64,000 nucleotides of DNA from Antitrichia curtipendula (GCA_951230915.1 OX579638.1:2870696-2934695); one strand, 5' to 3'; shown: positions 12,415 through 24,838, counted from the stretch's first letter. Notes: generated from the sequence alone by a model not told the origin. Made by a program: numbers and translations.

Positions 12415-12548
12415 AAAATTATATATATATATATATATTTTTTTTTATTTTTTTTATTTTTTATTTTTTGAATTTTTTATTTTTATTTTTTTGAATTTTT
12501 ATTTTTATTTTTTTTATTTTTTATTTTTTATTTTTTATTTTTTTTCCT
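12415..12548. repeat. T-rich low-complexity tract
   Basis: A short TA run at 12421-12439 is followed by more than 100 bases of TTTTTATTTTT-type sequence. No function is suggested. Confidence 0.7.
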
Positions 12549-13619
12549 CTTTTTTTGAATTATTTTAGAATTGCAATCTTTGATTTCAATTACTACTAAT
12601 TAATATTTTTGAATATTAGAAGTCAAACAATTGTAATGACATAATCTTCATAAGTGCTAAATAAGTATCTATTGAAGACCTTAAACTTTCTTTTGGTCAA
12701 CTATGCATATTACAATCAACAATATTTGTTTAATACAAAGTCAAAATTCTATAAAGGGATCAACTTAGTCCCTTAACTATGCCCAACAGCCCAAAGCTTT
12801 AAGTAGCAACTTGGAACTTCTACTTCTACTTCAAACTCTTAGACTTTGAGTACAAATGGCATTCCTCACGTGCTCTTGCTTTATGAATTTTTCTTACACT
12901 CTTTTTTCTCTCCTTAAATTAGATTTTATTCAAACTTCAAGTATTTTTTCTAAACCCCACAATCTTCAATCTACATCACTAGTTAATTGCATTAGATTTC
13001 ACTTTGTACCAATCAATCTAATTAGCTTTTAATTTGTATAAGCCACCACGTACAATCAATCAACATAATTAGTGAATCTGCTAATGCAACCAATTTGTTA
13101 GTGTACAAACTAGATGTGGATTCATGTCCTCATGACTTGAGGTATTTGTTAAACAATATTTCTTCTCTCTCATTAAAGAAATCAACAATCTCTATATTTG
13201 AACCAATATTTTATAGGACTATTTTTGTCACCAAATATATATTTCAACTTGAAATTTTTTTGCCATAAAGAACCAAAACATATTTAATATGCATTTTGAG
13301 ATCCTTTTCCTATGCTTTCCAACAAAACGGGCCAAGAATGAATCCATCTATTGTCTCATGTTGTTAATTATTTCACTTTTCTCTACTTCCTTTGTAGCCC
13401 CTATGAGAAATTTAAATTTATTAATTAAATAATAAATATATACCACTCCAAATATTTGAACACAAATTCTATAATAGGCACAACATACAACAACAACAAA
13501 TTTTTAATAGGCATGAAATAAAGTCATGCCTACACCCTAAGGAATGAGATCTATAACCAAAATACTAGAAGGTCATCTTAGATTGACCCCCTTTTCCTTG
13601 GACTATCCAAAAAGTTAAA

Positions 13620-14270
13620 ATGATTCCCCCCTCAAATATGACTAAAGCAAAAATATGACTAGATACTCTCTAAATATGTTCCCTGTCCAAATTTTCCATC
13701 AATTGCTCCAAAAGGAGATAAAATGACTATTAAAAAATGTGACTGCAAAATATGACTCCCTCCAAAATATGACTACAAAATATAACTCAAGCAAAAATAT
13801 GATTGGTTGCTCTTCAAATATGTTCCTTGCTCAAAAAGAAAAAAAAAATGACTATAAAAAAAAATGTGACTACAAAATACAACTCCTCAAAAAATATAAC
13901 TGCAAAATATGACTCAAGCAAAAATATGACTAGGTGCTCTTCAAACATGTTCCCCGCCCAAATTTTTCTTGAGCTACCCCAAAACAAAAAAATGTCACTA
14001 CCAAAAATATATGACAATAAAATATGACTAACACAAAAATATGACTACATAATATGACTTGACGTTCCCTGAATATGTTTCCTATTGTTCCCTATGAAAT
14101 ACTTAGTTGTTCCCAATGGATGTATACTATACGCCTATGAAGTACAAGGCCAAAATATGACTGGCAATCATATTTGTAGTCATATCTTTTTTCAAAATGT
14201 TGGCCTCCCAAAATATGACTACGAGCAGTTGCCAGTTATCCCCAGTCATATTTTTGCAGTCATAAAATGC
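13620..14270. repeat. Right subterminal repeat array of the CACTA element
   Basis: At least fifteen copies of AAATATGACT occur in mostly one orientation, separated by AAAA-rich spacers and a larger repeat holding GTTCCTTGCTCAAA or variants (for example near 13680, 13815 and 13950). It mirrors the left array and precedes the inverted terminus. Confidence 0.75.
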
Positions 14271-14289
14271 AGATTTTGTTGTAGTGTCA

Positions 14290-16488
14290 ATATTGTCTAC
14301 TGCAAATAATTTGATTCAAGAAGCAAAGTCAAATGATACACCTCCATGCAAAGGAAGGAACACATCTTTAGAAGAAACATTGAAGAACTATAGCATGTAC
14401 AAAAAAGGAGTGTAACATCTAAGCAATAACATAACATCCACAACATAACATCCACAGATAGAACATTACAAAAAAATCCAAGTTGCAATCCAAAAATGGA
14501 ATAAAAAAATTTAAGCATGCAACGTGAGAACAAACTATATTCTCTAAACATTTTGAAGCCTTGCACCCGCTTATAGAAATTGCTTGCAAGGGTAGCTATT
14601 TTTTGTTAGCACCACTAACTAGCATCCTCCATTGTATAGCAACATGCCATTACAAAAAATCTGAACCCTATAAAAGGCCGTTGGACTTTTGGTAGCGGTG
14701 AAAATATAGGAAATTTAAAAATTAAATAAAAAAATTAAATATATAAATGAAAAATATTTTTATAACCGCCAATTTGACATGGCAATACTGCTAATCAGTT
14801 GGGCTCAGGGTTGTTTTTTAATAATTTTTTGGTTGTAATTGCATTGAGGCATGCAATCAAACAGTCTTCTACCTCGTCTTCTGCAAGGTTTAGATTTTTC
14901 CTAATGTGTCAAAATTAGGAATGTTGATGAATAAGAGATTGCAATTGGAGTGACAAAATTATCTAACCTTAAATGGGTTAATACATTCTTCAAGAATCAC
15001 GTGGAGTAGAATGCATGATCAACATATACCATGACAACTTCCTTGCACCAAGATGTTCCAATCAACTTCTTCCAAACACCAAAAGAATAGATAATGGAAA
15101 GCATGAAAAATAGTCCATATACACATTGAGAGAATAGCATAACAACAACATGCATTTGAAGAAGATGATATAATACACTTACCTGACGTGGCTCCTAACT
15201 GCATGGAGGTGAACCTTCCCCTATAACAATGACCACGTTGTTGTGACTCACATCCATTCTTGTATGTTGTAGGTCCATGCCTTGCACCATTTCCTACGAT
15301 GTTGGATAATTATGAGACTTGTTGCTATACTGCCCTTCAAGCAAGATAGGCTTGGTACCAACATAGCTAATGCAATGAAAGGAGAGACAAGTTCTATGCT
15401 CTCATCATTGTTGCTTCCCTTGCTTCTTCTTGTCGCTCAAGCACTCTCTACAACAATCGGTTCTTCTAGAAACATCTACCGAAGGAGTCAATTGATGTTG
15501 TGGAAAAATCCATTGATTGCATCCTCTTCCCATTGAATGTCCTTGAATAAAATGTATTGAATGTGTCTCTAGGAGAATTATCTATCCTACCTCTAGTCGG
15601 AACCTCTTCACATTTGATGGTTCACAATGTCAAAGGTGATGCAAAAAGGTGGTTCAAGTTAAGATGCAACAAGTTTGTCTAGATGAGTCCCTCTTCCCTA
15701 TACACCACACTTCAAGTAGGGAGGGCAAGTTGAAGCAGATTAGTTGGAATCTAAATGACATTTGTTCATCCATCACAACTAATTCATTGAAGTGGCTTTC
15801 ATACACTCTCCGTGCATATAGAAGTTGTACCACAACCACCACTATTTGATGAAAAGATGCATCTAGCCATGAGGTTCCTCTCGCCCCCCGATTGAGAAAT
15901 CCTCCGCTATTAAATGAAATTTGGAAAAAAAATTGACTCCTTCCCTTGCCGTCAGATCAAGTGTTAAAAATAAAAGGTATGCCATTGATTTGATTCATTG
16001 CAACCATTGAATGCTATAATTACAAACTAGGAGTTTACGATTTCGGATACAAATACGAATATGAATATGGATACAATATGAAGAAAAATACAAAAAACAT
16101 ATATAGATATATGATACAAATATGAATACAACAATATGGCAATATCCCATATCAATCTAAAATTACCTCGGGGGGTGCACTTAGTTCTACTACAATAAAC
16201 CACATGCAAACAAGTGGTTTCTAATAAACTATAATTTCAACCTAAAATTTTGAGCATTGTTTAATAATGACTATAGCTTTCTATTTCCAAAATTTTCAAC
16301 TCAAATAAAATATGAAATGATTTCTAGAATAGGTTGAAAATGAACTAAAATGGCATGTTTTTCAGCTCAAATAATTATAGAGAACACAATTAGATGACCA
16401 TTGAATCAATATTCAACTCAAAATGAGCTTTTAATAGAGAGTTATTCTTAGGAATTTTTTGTTCATTTTTTAGACAATTTTTTCTTAT
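14290..16488. other. Spacer with unrecognised remnants
   Basis: The stretch is AT-rich with a moderately mixed zone at about 15000-15850. On the minus strand near 15190 a good donor-like GTAAGT follows CCACGTCAG, so a decayed exon is possible, but no protein family could be recognised in any frame. Confidence 0.3.
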
Positions 16489-17420
16489 ATAACCCCTAAA
16501 GGACCAACATGCCTTTTTTGGCAACATAGCAATTTTGGGTAGGTACGTGTGACTGGAGATTTTCACATTTTGGGCTGAAATTTTTATAGAAGGCGTGGAC
16601 GAGGAATATCTTTCATATGCACCAAATTTCATGACATTTGGAAATGCAAGTCAAAAGTTATGGCCAAATATGTTGTTTGTTTCTCAACTCGGGCAGTTCA
16701 AGCAGATCAGAAAAAATCACTTTTTTCAAAAATAAAAATTTGAAATTGGTTTATTAGATTTATATATACGTGAAAAGCTTTGAATCATTCCATTCTGATC
16801 AATGAGTCAAACGTTATGAGGAATTTTAGTTTGTGGGCAATTATGGATTGTCTACTCTAAAATAAACTTTAAAGTCGTTTATTTCACTCAGTTTTCAATA
16901 TTTTTCAAAAAAAATAAAATTTTAGGGTGTAGATTGTTTATTACAACATTGCAACCATTGGGATTAGCATTTTTCAATTCCATAATTAACTTCTTAACAA
17001 TTTAGTGTTTTGAACCATTCTCTACTTCTTTCTACTTATTATTTTTTCCTATATGTTGTACAATTCCAAATAATTTGAAAATTTTCAAGCATGTAGCCAA
17101 CTTGCCTTGAAGAATGAATCCAAAGAAGCACAATCATTTTGGAATTTTTTTCATAATAATCTGACCTTGTGAAGTGCAGCTGCCCGGTTTTTCGCAGGGC
17201 CCAAAAAAGGACTTTTGCCACTTCAAATGCTAATAAATTCCAATCTACATGATGAAAATTTCTGAAATTTTTTCCACGTATTTTCAAACCAGAATACTAC
17301 AAGATCCTACGGTTATATGTATGCAAAAATGATATTTTTCAAATATTTGGTACTTGTATTAGAAATGGCAGTTTTGGAGCATTTTTGGTGAGAACATAGT
17401 CAAGGAACTTTAGGGGATAA
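16489..17420 (-). mobile_element. TTAA-type MITE, copy B2, with ATAA target duplication
   Basis: CCCCTAAAGGACCAAC at 16493 and CTTTAGGGG ending at 17416 are the family termini in minus orientation. The four bases outside both ends are ATAA (16489-16492 and 17417-17420), a direct duplication that is not the usual TTAA. Internal order matches the other copies, including the GCAGCTGCCCGG block near 17177. Confidence 0.85.
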
Positions 17421-17544
17421 TATAGGGGTGTGAAAGTTATTTTTCAGTTCTATAGTGTATATTACTTCATAAATTTGTAACTAATTATTATTAACAAATA
17501 AAGATATCAATGATTCAAAATATAAACTTTCAAAGTAGGAAAAT

Positions 17545-17612
17545 CTATTCATATATATATTTTTTATTTTTTATTTTTTTATTTTTATTTTTTATTTTTT
17601 TATTTTTAAAAA
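17545..17612. repeat. T-rich low-complexity tract
   Basis: ATTTTTTATTTTTTATTTTT-type sequence between two MITE copies; no coding content. Confidence 0.6.
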
Positions 17613-17795
17613 TAAGGGTGGTGGTGGTTAAGGTTAGGATTGGGTTTGGGTGAGGTTTGTGGAATTAAAAAGAATATATAAATTGGGTCACCACTATCCA
17701 CTCAAAATACATATTAACTTACTTTTATCCTAAATTGCAAAAATGGTGCCCTCTTCACCCTTGTCTATCATTCTCATTGCTACACCACAATCAAC

Positions 17796-18738
17796 TTAAC
17801 CCCTAAAGGTTTTTGACTATGTTTTCACCAAAACCGCTCTAGAACTGCCATTTCTAACACTAGTGCCAAATTTTAGAAAAAAAACATTTTTGAACACTTG
17901 TAGCCGTAGGATCTTGTAGTAAACTTGTTTAAGAAGATGTGGAAAAAATTTCAGAATTTTCCGCCAAGTGGATTGCAAGATAATAGCGTTTGAATTGACA
18001 AAAACCCTTTTTTTGTCCCTGCGAAAAAACGGGCAGCTGCCCTCCACAAGGTCTTATTTGTATGAAAAAATGTCCAAAATGATGGTTACTCTTTGGATTT
18101 ATTCTTCAAGGCAAGTTGGCTACATGCTTGAAAATTTTCAGATCATTTGGAATTGTACAACATATAGGAAAAAAATAGTAAGTAGGAAGAGGTAGAGAAT
18201 GATTCAAAGCACTAAATTGTCAAGAATTTATTTATGAAATTGAAAAATGCCAATCCCAACGATTGTAATGTTGTAATAAACAATCTACACCCAATGTTTT
18301 TATTTTTTTTCAAAAATATTGAAAATTGAGTTAAATAAAGGACTTCAAAGTTTATTTTAGAATAGAGATTCCATAACTACCCTCAAACTAAGATTCCTCA
18401 TAACTTTTGACTCATTGATCGGAATGGAATGATTCAAAGCCTCCCACGTACATATAAATCTAAAGAACCAATTTCAAATTTTAGTTTTTTTTAAAAGTGA
18501 TTTTTAAAGAAGTTTTTTTTGCTGCCCCGGCTGCCCGCCGAACAATGAAAATGACATATCATGCAATAACTTTTTAACCATGTAGTCAAAAGTTACGAAA
18601 ATTGTTGGACCTTATAGCTACTCCTCGGGCACATCTTATGTGAAAATTTCAAAGAAAAAAAAGAAAAATTCCGGTCATAGTGAGCTGCCCAAAATCGCTA
18701 TGTTGTCAAAAAACGGTGTTTGGTCCTTTAGGGGTTAA
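17796..18738 (+). mobile_element. TTAA-type MITE, copy B3 (best preserved)
   Basis: TTAA at 17796-17799 and 18735-18738 flank a 943-bp unit with termini CCCCTAAAGG and CCTTTAGGGG, giving a 10-bp perfect inverted repeat. It serves as the reference copy. Landmarks in order: ACTATGTTTTCACCAAAAC, GCAGCTGCCCTCCACAAGG, TCTTCAAGGCAAGTTGGCTA, a T-rich tract, GCTGCCCAAAATCGCTATG, and TTTGGTCCTTTAGGGG. No transposase is encoded. Confidence 0.9.
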
Positions 18739-18924
18739 TTTGCAAAGAGCTCCCACTCCTCTAAGGTTTGTGGCCATGATGCAAAATTGGTGAATCTCAT
18801 TGCGATTAACAACTTCATAAGTGCTTGTCCACTCACTATAAGAACCCCGTATCTTTTTTGACAAATTTTTTTAGACATCCACCTCTTTCCACAATCTACA
18901 AGCAAAAAGTGGTTATCTAAATAT

Positions 18925-19155
18925 TTAACCCTTGAACGCCTCGATCCTTTTTTGAATTTTGGCACATTTTTGCTTATCTCTTTATACAAAAATATCATTT
19001 ACAATAGTATCATGAAATTGGTCATCAAGGAAGGTTGTCTTTCAACATTCAAATATTACATTGGATGAATGAGAAGTTAGTTGAACTAGTGAACAATGCT
19101 TGCAAGCCTTCCGTTCATCATCCATAATATCGACATTAGAGGGCTTTAGGGTTCA
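18925..19155 (-). repeat. Short dispersed repeat, inverted relative of 133-353
   Basis: TTAACCCTTGAACGCC at 18925 and GGCTTTAGGGTTCA ending near 19154 suggest a 230-bp TTAA-type element with decayed ends. Internal text (CTTCTCATTCATCCAATG on the minus strand and others) matches 133-353. Confidence 0.45.
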
Positions 19156-19389
19156 ATTGTAAGTCCTCTCTAAGTTACTTGTAAATTGATGATGAGCATT
19201 CACTAAAGTAGTGTGCTCTAAAAGCGGCCCTCTTCTTCAAACCGCCCCTAATTTTAGGTGGAGAATGGAGATGGGGTGATCCATAAATGAACTAATTTAG
19301 CAATTGAACGCATTGAGAGAAAATTATTTTTCTATTGCAAGAGCCAATCATTGTCTTTGATTTCTGCACAAATCTTTACAAGTTGCAAG

Positions 19390-19610
19390 TGGACAGATTT
19401 TGGAAGACCTATGTTCACAAATAGGTGCCTATGCTCCAAATCTTTGAAAATTTATAAGTAATTAAAGAATGCTTGGAAAAATACAAAATCACTTGCGTTA
19501 GGTTCCACATCTATTTTTCTTTCTCTGAAAAATGATCAAAAAATATTTTTGTCCATGGAAGCTTGTGAAAAAGGCGGACCAGCCCTTAAATGGTCGCTTT
19601 AAGAGCATAT
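19390..19610. repeat. Diverged dispersed repeat shared with 24960-25200 and 22500-22700
   Basis: Blocks such as GGTGCCTATG, GTTAGGTTCCACATC and GCCCTTAAATGGTCGC recur inverted at 24960-25200 (AGCGACACTTTAAGGGC, GTGGAATCTAACACATG, CATAGGCACC). 22500-22700 is a weaker third relative. No ends or coding region could be defined. Confidence 0.4.
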
Positions 19611-19716
19611 TACCTTACGACTTTTGTAGTTGTAGTGAAGAATTTTCACCATTGATTTGTTTTAGAGGTCAATGGTTCAAAGGTCAATGTCAAATAACAT
19701 CAAATTTCAGTTGAAC

Positions 19717-19994
19717 GTAAGGTAGGCACCCCCAAAATGGCACCTGACCTTAAAGCGCCATCTACAGGTTGTGTACATTTTCAAAATCAGTTATGTACCT
19801 ATTTGGATGGAGTGCTTTCAGAAACAAACTTTGACCCTTAATAACTTTTGCATACGGTGTCCAAATGCCACGTTCTCTGGTGCGTTGGAACCTCCTTTCA
19901 CTTGCCAACAAGAATATATGAAAATTTGACCAGTCTAATAGTAGTAACATGGCTCAGTAGCAAAAAGTGGCGGTTTTGGGTGTACCCACCTTAC
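19717..19994. mobile_element. MITE family C, copy 2, with 25-bp inverted ends
   Basis: GTAAGGTAGGCACCCCCAAA at the left pairs with the right end TTTGGGTGTACCCACCTTAC; 20 of 25 terminal bases match after inversion. The inside matches 1960-2160 and 31690-31900. No clear target duplication could be assigned, and no coding sequence is present in 278 bases. Confidence 0.6.
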
Positions 19995-20039
19995 ATGTAC
20001 ACATTAGATAGCAACATTGATGCGTGTCTTCATTACAAC

Positions 20040-20460
20040 CAAATTTAGGAATGCCATTCAAGCAGACCATAAGTGTCTACCATGCACCAAGTGAACTCTC
20101 TCACCTCCAGAAATCTGAAAGACGTGCCTACAAAGATAAGTCCAGGACGGATCCCAAAAAATGACCCACAAACTGACCATTTTCTCCAATTGGAACAGAA
20201 TTTCGAAGAATGAGAAACTAGAGTACATTAACTTAGTCTTCCAAAAGCAATGATAACTTACACAGAGAGTGTCAGACAGGATATGTGCAATCATAGAGTG
20301 TGAGTACCATTAACTTAGAGAAGTGTCAGAATGAATGACACAATTTTTACTGAAAGAATTAAGGATAAAATCTTTCAAGCTCCATATCAGCTGGAGACCT
20401 CGCCGCAACCAACAATTTATCAGTCTAACTTGACCCCTTTAGGATGTTGGCTGAATGGCA
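20040..20460. repeat. Diverged copy of the repeat unit found beside FAD4
   Basis: Blocks CTGAAAGAATTAAGGATAAA and CAGCTGGAGACCTCGCCG match the units at 25822-26330 (TACAGAAAGAATTAATGATA, GCTGGAGACCTCAGACCTCG). It is a single diverged copy about 5 kb away from the tandem array. Confidence 0.5.
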
Positions 20461-20775
20461 TACAAGAGTCATTCCAACGTATTCTGAAGGACATTGTCGT
20501 ACAACCACCATTTGGTAACTCCATAACACATCTTTTGGGGTTGGAATTTTTACACAACAAGTGTCCACAAATGAGCTACACAGTCCCGCAATCAGAAGTG
20601 GATTCAAGGGATTTGAGCTCTTGCAAAAAATTTATGGGTGATGGGCCTCAAGTATACAAAGTTTGTACTGGACTAAGCTGCAAAAGAAAGAAGAAGAAAC
20701 GTTGTAGACTTATGATCTGAAGCATCTGCACTGGTTTCTGGTTAATACTTGACTGGAAAAATCCCTTGCGGGGCT

Positions 20776-21103
20776 CGTGAGCTTTTGCGTGACGGCCACC
20801 GCAAGTTGCTCTCTACATGAGAGCAACAAACTCTTCAAGCAAACTCTCCCTTCGAGGGTATGGGTGACGGAACTAAAGGAGCCCATTGGAATGAAGGTGA
20901 CAGTTTTCGAGATAGTGAACATCGTGGTGAAGGCGCTTGGAAAGAAGGTGCAAGAGCCGTTGAAGCTATCATAGCTGCACCCAGTATTGGAGACTGTGGG
21001 AGATGTTGTTCCCGTGGTGATGAAGCTAGTGGAGAAGGTGAATGTGATGCAGATTGTAGACCCGGTTGGGAAGATCTTGCAGCCATCACTAGGGTTCAAT
21101 GAC
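20776..21103 (+). pseudogene. Gene relic of unknown family with one in-frame stop
   Basis: One frame stays open from about 20776 to 21103 except for a TAG near 20975. It encodes about 108 residues with regularly spaced valines and lysines (for example PVLETVGDVVPVVMKLVEKV), which look amphipathic and helix-forming. Base composition is much richer in G/C than the surrounding DNA, as in the genes of this window. I do not recognise the family; it could be an exon of a degraded gene or a chance survivor. The upstream neighbour is a copy of the repeat that flanks FAD4, so the two may have moved together. Confidence 0.3.
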
Positions 21104-21110
21104 TGATCGA

Positions 21111-22690
21111 TATTGATTTACAAGGAAATTCATTATCAATCTCTAGTTCCCGGAGTGCCATTCCTACTTTAGGGTTCGTCATCAGAGACAAGTCCGACCA
21201 CATTCACCTTCTCCACCAGCTTATTTTTCTATGATTGGTTTGATTCCTCCTGTTACTTGTGCAATTTCTGAAATCTACTTCAAACTTCTTCTTCTAATTT
21301 GCATTCTCGGTGTCGCACACCTCCAATTAATGCCCCCCAACGTAATATTATCAACCATGTCCTCATGTAGAGCTTGTGCAAATCAGTGTAGTAAGAACCA
21401 AAATTAGTATTCAATTTCCTAAAATAAACTAGTTGTCACAATTCTTTAAGCGATTAAAAATAATATAGCCGGCTCAAGGAAACAAGTCCGACCACCTTCA
21501 TCGAATTCTTGCTTGTTCGATAAAAGCAAATAGCAAGAAAATCGGTACTAAGAAAATACAATAAACGTACGTCCCATGAATAACACAATTTCAACTCCAT
21601 TGACATGGAAATTGATTGAGCTTATTAACCTTGTTCCAGATGCTGTCGAAACATCAACACTTTCTTCAGCACTTTGTCGATTTCTCCTTGTAGTTTGCGC
21701 ATGGCCCCCATAATGTATCCCTAGGATTGCCACCAGGCAACCAAGTGTATTATACACAATGCTTGTAATGGCCAGATTTCTTGAATCAGATGGGATATGT
21801 TTCTTGAGAAACTGAGTTAAAACATTTGCTTGAAGAAGAATCGTGCAACTGAAGAATGATCAAATCTCATCTCTGGGATATGAGCTCATTTCTGAGTTTG
21901 AATGTGATTCCAATGAATTTGTTGTACTTCTGGTACAATTGAGGAATTGAAGCAAATGACAGGTCACATCAACACTTTCTGCTTGAAATTTGGATCAAAA
22001 TGTGCTCAGGTTTGGTCCTAAAAAAATACCGCGTTGGGACACGATGAGCCATCAACCGCAAGTTTACAGGCTCTTCCAATCATGGTATCCAAGGCAAATA
22101 CAAACACAATCTACGTTGTGCGGTATAGAAAGCTGCTAATATGCAATACAGACACTTTGCCCCTCCCACAAGTGGCAGAGGAAGTATCACAAAATTACAC
22201 AAAAATACCCTAAAAATCAATAGCATCCATGCCATCATTATTGTAGTTCAATCAGTATTTTTTGCATTACGTTCAATATTTTGGTGTTTTTAGGGTTTCC
22301 AAGTTTTTTGTAGGCCAAAAGAGGTCTCTGCATCGTTTAAGGTTAAGCTTAACATTCCAACAAGGGACCTATTCTTGTTATATAGGCTACTCTTTCCAAT
22401 CAACAAGAGAAAAGTAGTGATTAATTGTAGCACAATTTCCAATGCAATTGTGGCACATTACAATTGGCTGTAGTTTTGGTCAATTTTGCAACCAACATGT
22501 GGTTAGAAATTGGAAGACCTATATGACATATATAGGTCAAACAAAATCCTCAATTAAAAAATTCATAGTAATTATGTTTTGAGAACTAAAATTCTGAAAA
22601 AATATGGAATCCTTCTAAACTCTATTTCCATACATAAAAACATTTCTCCAATCAAGAAAATTGTGCTCCAAATATGCGTATTTCCTTAAA
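21111..22690. other. Spacer with a possible minus-strand exon relic
   Basis: On the minus strand 21840-21548 one frame reads through about 95 codons with a hydrophobic stretch (LAITSIVYNTLGCLVAILGI) that resembles a membrane segment. No family is recognised and no flanking exons were found. The remainder is AT-rich without visible genes. Confidence 0.25.
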
Positions 22691-23045
22691 TGGTTGGAAT
22701 GAGGTTAGCTACCTTATATGGTAGAACCACCCATTACCAACCAAGCATCTATATCCAACCTGTAGAGTGCATCTATTTCCAACCAAGGCTAGAATAGGTT
22801 TTCAACCAAAGTTTGGAATGTGATTTTTTCTCCTTTGCAAGGCTGGGACTAAAAAGTCATGACTCATGTCATGATGTAGTGAGCAAGAAAGTAGGAATTA
22901 GCGAGCGGGAAAGTAGTTATGGAATGATCAAAATTAGAAGACTCTATGTATTGGGTAAGGGTTGAGCCAACTTTGGGCTTCCAAAATTCAAATTACTATC
23001 TTTCTGTAGGGTTGTAAATTTATATTGCCTTCTACTACTTGAGAA
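22690..23045 (+). repeat. Dispersed repeat family D, copy 1
   Basis: The stretch including TAGTGAGCAAGAAAGTAGGA and the TTTCCAACCA motifs matches 31225-31560 in the same orientation and order. Ends are not defined. The copy abuts the MITE that starts at 23061. Confidence 0.45.
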
Positions 23046-23060
23046 CATGGGCGGAATTGC

Positions 23061-24838
23061 TTAACTCCTAAAGACCAAACACTATTTTTTGGCAACATAG
23101 CGATATTGGGCAGCTCAATACAAACGGATTTTTTCTCTTTTTCTTTTCATTGAAGTTTTCACACCACATTTGCCCAAGGAGTAGCTTTAAGGCCAAAAAA
23201 ATTCATAACTTTTGACTACATGGTTAAAAAATTATTGTATGATACGTAATTTTCATTGCTCAATAGTCAACTCAAAAAATTCTTAAAAAATCATTTTTTT
23301 AAGAAATAAAAATTTAAAATTGATTTTCTATATTTATATATATATGGGAATCTTTAAATCATTTCATTTTGATTAACCCCTAGAGTTCCATGATTATGTT
23401 TTCACCAAAAATGCTCAAGAATTGCCATTTTTAGTACAAGTACCAAATTTTTGAAAAAAAACTATTTTGACACATATAGCCGTAGGATCTTGTAGTATGC
23501 TGACTTGAGAGCACGTGGTAAAAATTTCAGAAATTTCCACCAAGCGGATTGCAAGATATAAGCATTCAAATTCATTAAAATCATTTTTTTGGCCTTGCAA
23601 AAAAATGGCCAGCTGCACTTCACAAGCTCATTTTTCTATGAAAAAATGTCCAAAATGGTGGTGCTTCTTTGGATTCATTTTCCTATAGAAGTTGTCTTAC
23701 ATGCTTTAACATTTTCACATCATTTAGAATTGTACAACATATAGGAAAAAAATAGTAAGCAAAAAAAAGTAGAGAATGATTCAAAATACAAAATTGTTAA
23801 GAATTTGGTTATGGAATTGAAAATTGAGTAAGATAAAGGACTTCAAAGTTTATTTTAAAGTAGAGAATCCATAACTACCCGCAAACTACAACTCCTCATA
23901 ACTTTTGAGTCATTAGTCAAAATGGAATGATTCAAAGCTTTTCACATATATATAACTCTAGAAAACCAATTTCAAATTTTTGTTTTTGAAAAAAGTAATT
24001 TTTAAAATTTGCCCAATCTGCCCAGCTGGGGAAAAAAGTAACATATTAGGCCATAACTTTTGACTTGTATTTCCAAATTTCATGAAATTTAGTGAATATG
24101 AAAGATATTCCTCGCACACAAGTTCTATAAAAATTTCAGCCAAAAATATGAAAATCTCCAATCACAAGTACCTGCCCAAAATTTCTATACTACCCCAAAA
24201 TACATGCTAGTCCTTTAGGGGTTAATGAGATGAAAGTTTTGAGGACTTTTTGTTCATGGGTAGTTATGGATTCCCTACTCTAAAATAAACTTTGAAGTCC
24301 TTTATTGAACTCAATTTTCAATTTTTTTTGAAAAAAAATAAAAAAGTTGGGTTTAGATTGTTTATAATGACATTAAAATCATTGGGATAGGCATTTTTCA
24401 GTTCCATAAATAAATTGTTAACAATTTAGTATTTTAAATCATTATCTATTTTTTTCTACTTACTATTTTTTTCCTATATGTTTTACAATTTCAAATGATC
24501 TGAAAATTTTCAAGCATGTAGCTAACTTGCCTTGAAGAATGAATCCAAAGAGTAACCACCATTTGGGACATTTGTTCATATAAATGTGACGTTGTGAAGT
24601 GCAGCTGCCTGATTTTTTGCAAGGCCTCTAAAAGGATTTTTGTCACTTCAAATGTTGATATCTTGCAATCCACACGGTAGAAATTTTTTAGTTTCTTTGC
24701 ACATCTTCTCAAGTACTAAAAGATTATAAGGGTACATCTCTCCAAAAGTGTTTTTTTCAAAAATTTGGCTCTTGTACTAGAAATGACAGTTTTGGAGCAT
24801 TTTTGGTGAGAACATAGTCTCTGACCTTTAGGGATTAA
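23061..24838 (-). mobile_element. TTAA-type MITE, copy B4, split by a nested copy
   Basis: The outer element begins TTAACTCCTAAAGACC at 23061 and ends CCTTTAGGGATTAA at 24838. It is interrupted at a TTAA by copy B5 at 23373-24225. Removing the insert and one TTAA leaves about 929 bp, the normal family length, and restores the family text (ATTTTGAT before and TGAGATGAAAGTTTTGAGGA after). Confidence 0.88.
23373..24225 (+). mobile_element. TTAA-type MITE, copy B5, nested inside B4
   Basis: TTAACCCCTAGAGTTCC opens the copy and GTCCTTTAGGGGTTAA closes it at 24225. At 853 bp it is shorter than its relatives by an internal loss around 23820. It lies in the opposite orientation to its host and carries TTAA on both sides, showing insertion into a TTAA of B4. 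Confidence 0.88.

Larger units (their letters stand above)
7793..14286. mobile_element. Complete non-autonomous CACTA (En/Spm) transposon
   Basis: The element begins CACTACAACAAAAT and ends with the exact inverted complement, with a further matched block ATGACTGCAAAA inside each end. It is flanked by the 3-bp duplication TCA at 7790-7792 and 14287-14289, the target size of the CACTA superfamily. Both subterminal regions are packed with ATGACT/AGTCAT motifs, which in known CACTA elements serve as transposase-binding arrays. No TNPD- or TNPA-like ORF is recognisable inside its 6.5 kb, so it would depend on a transposase encoded elsewhere. A later TTAA-type MITE is nested at 11393-12314. Confidence 0.9.
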
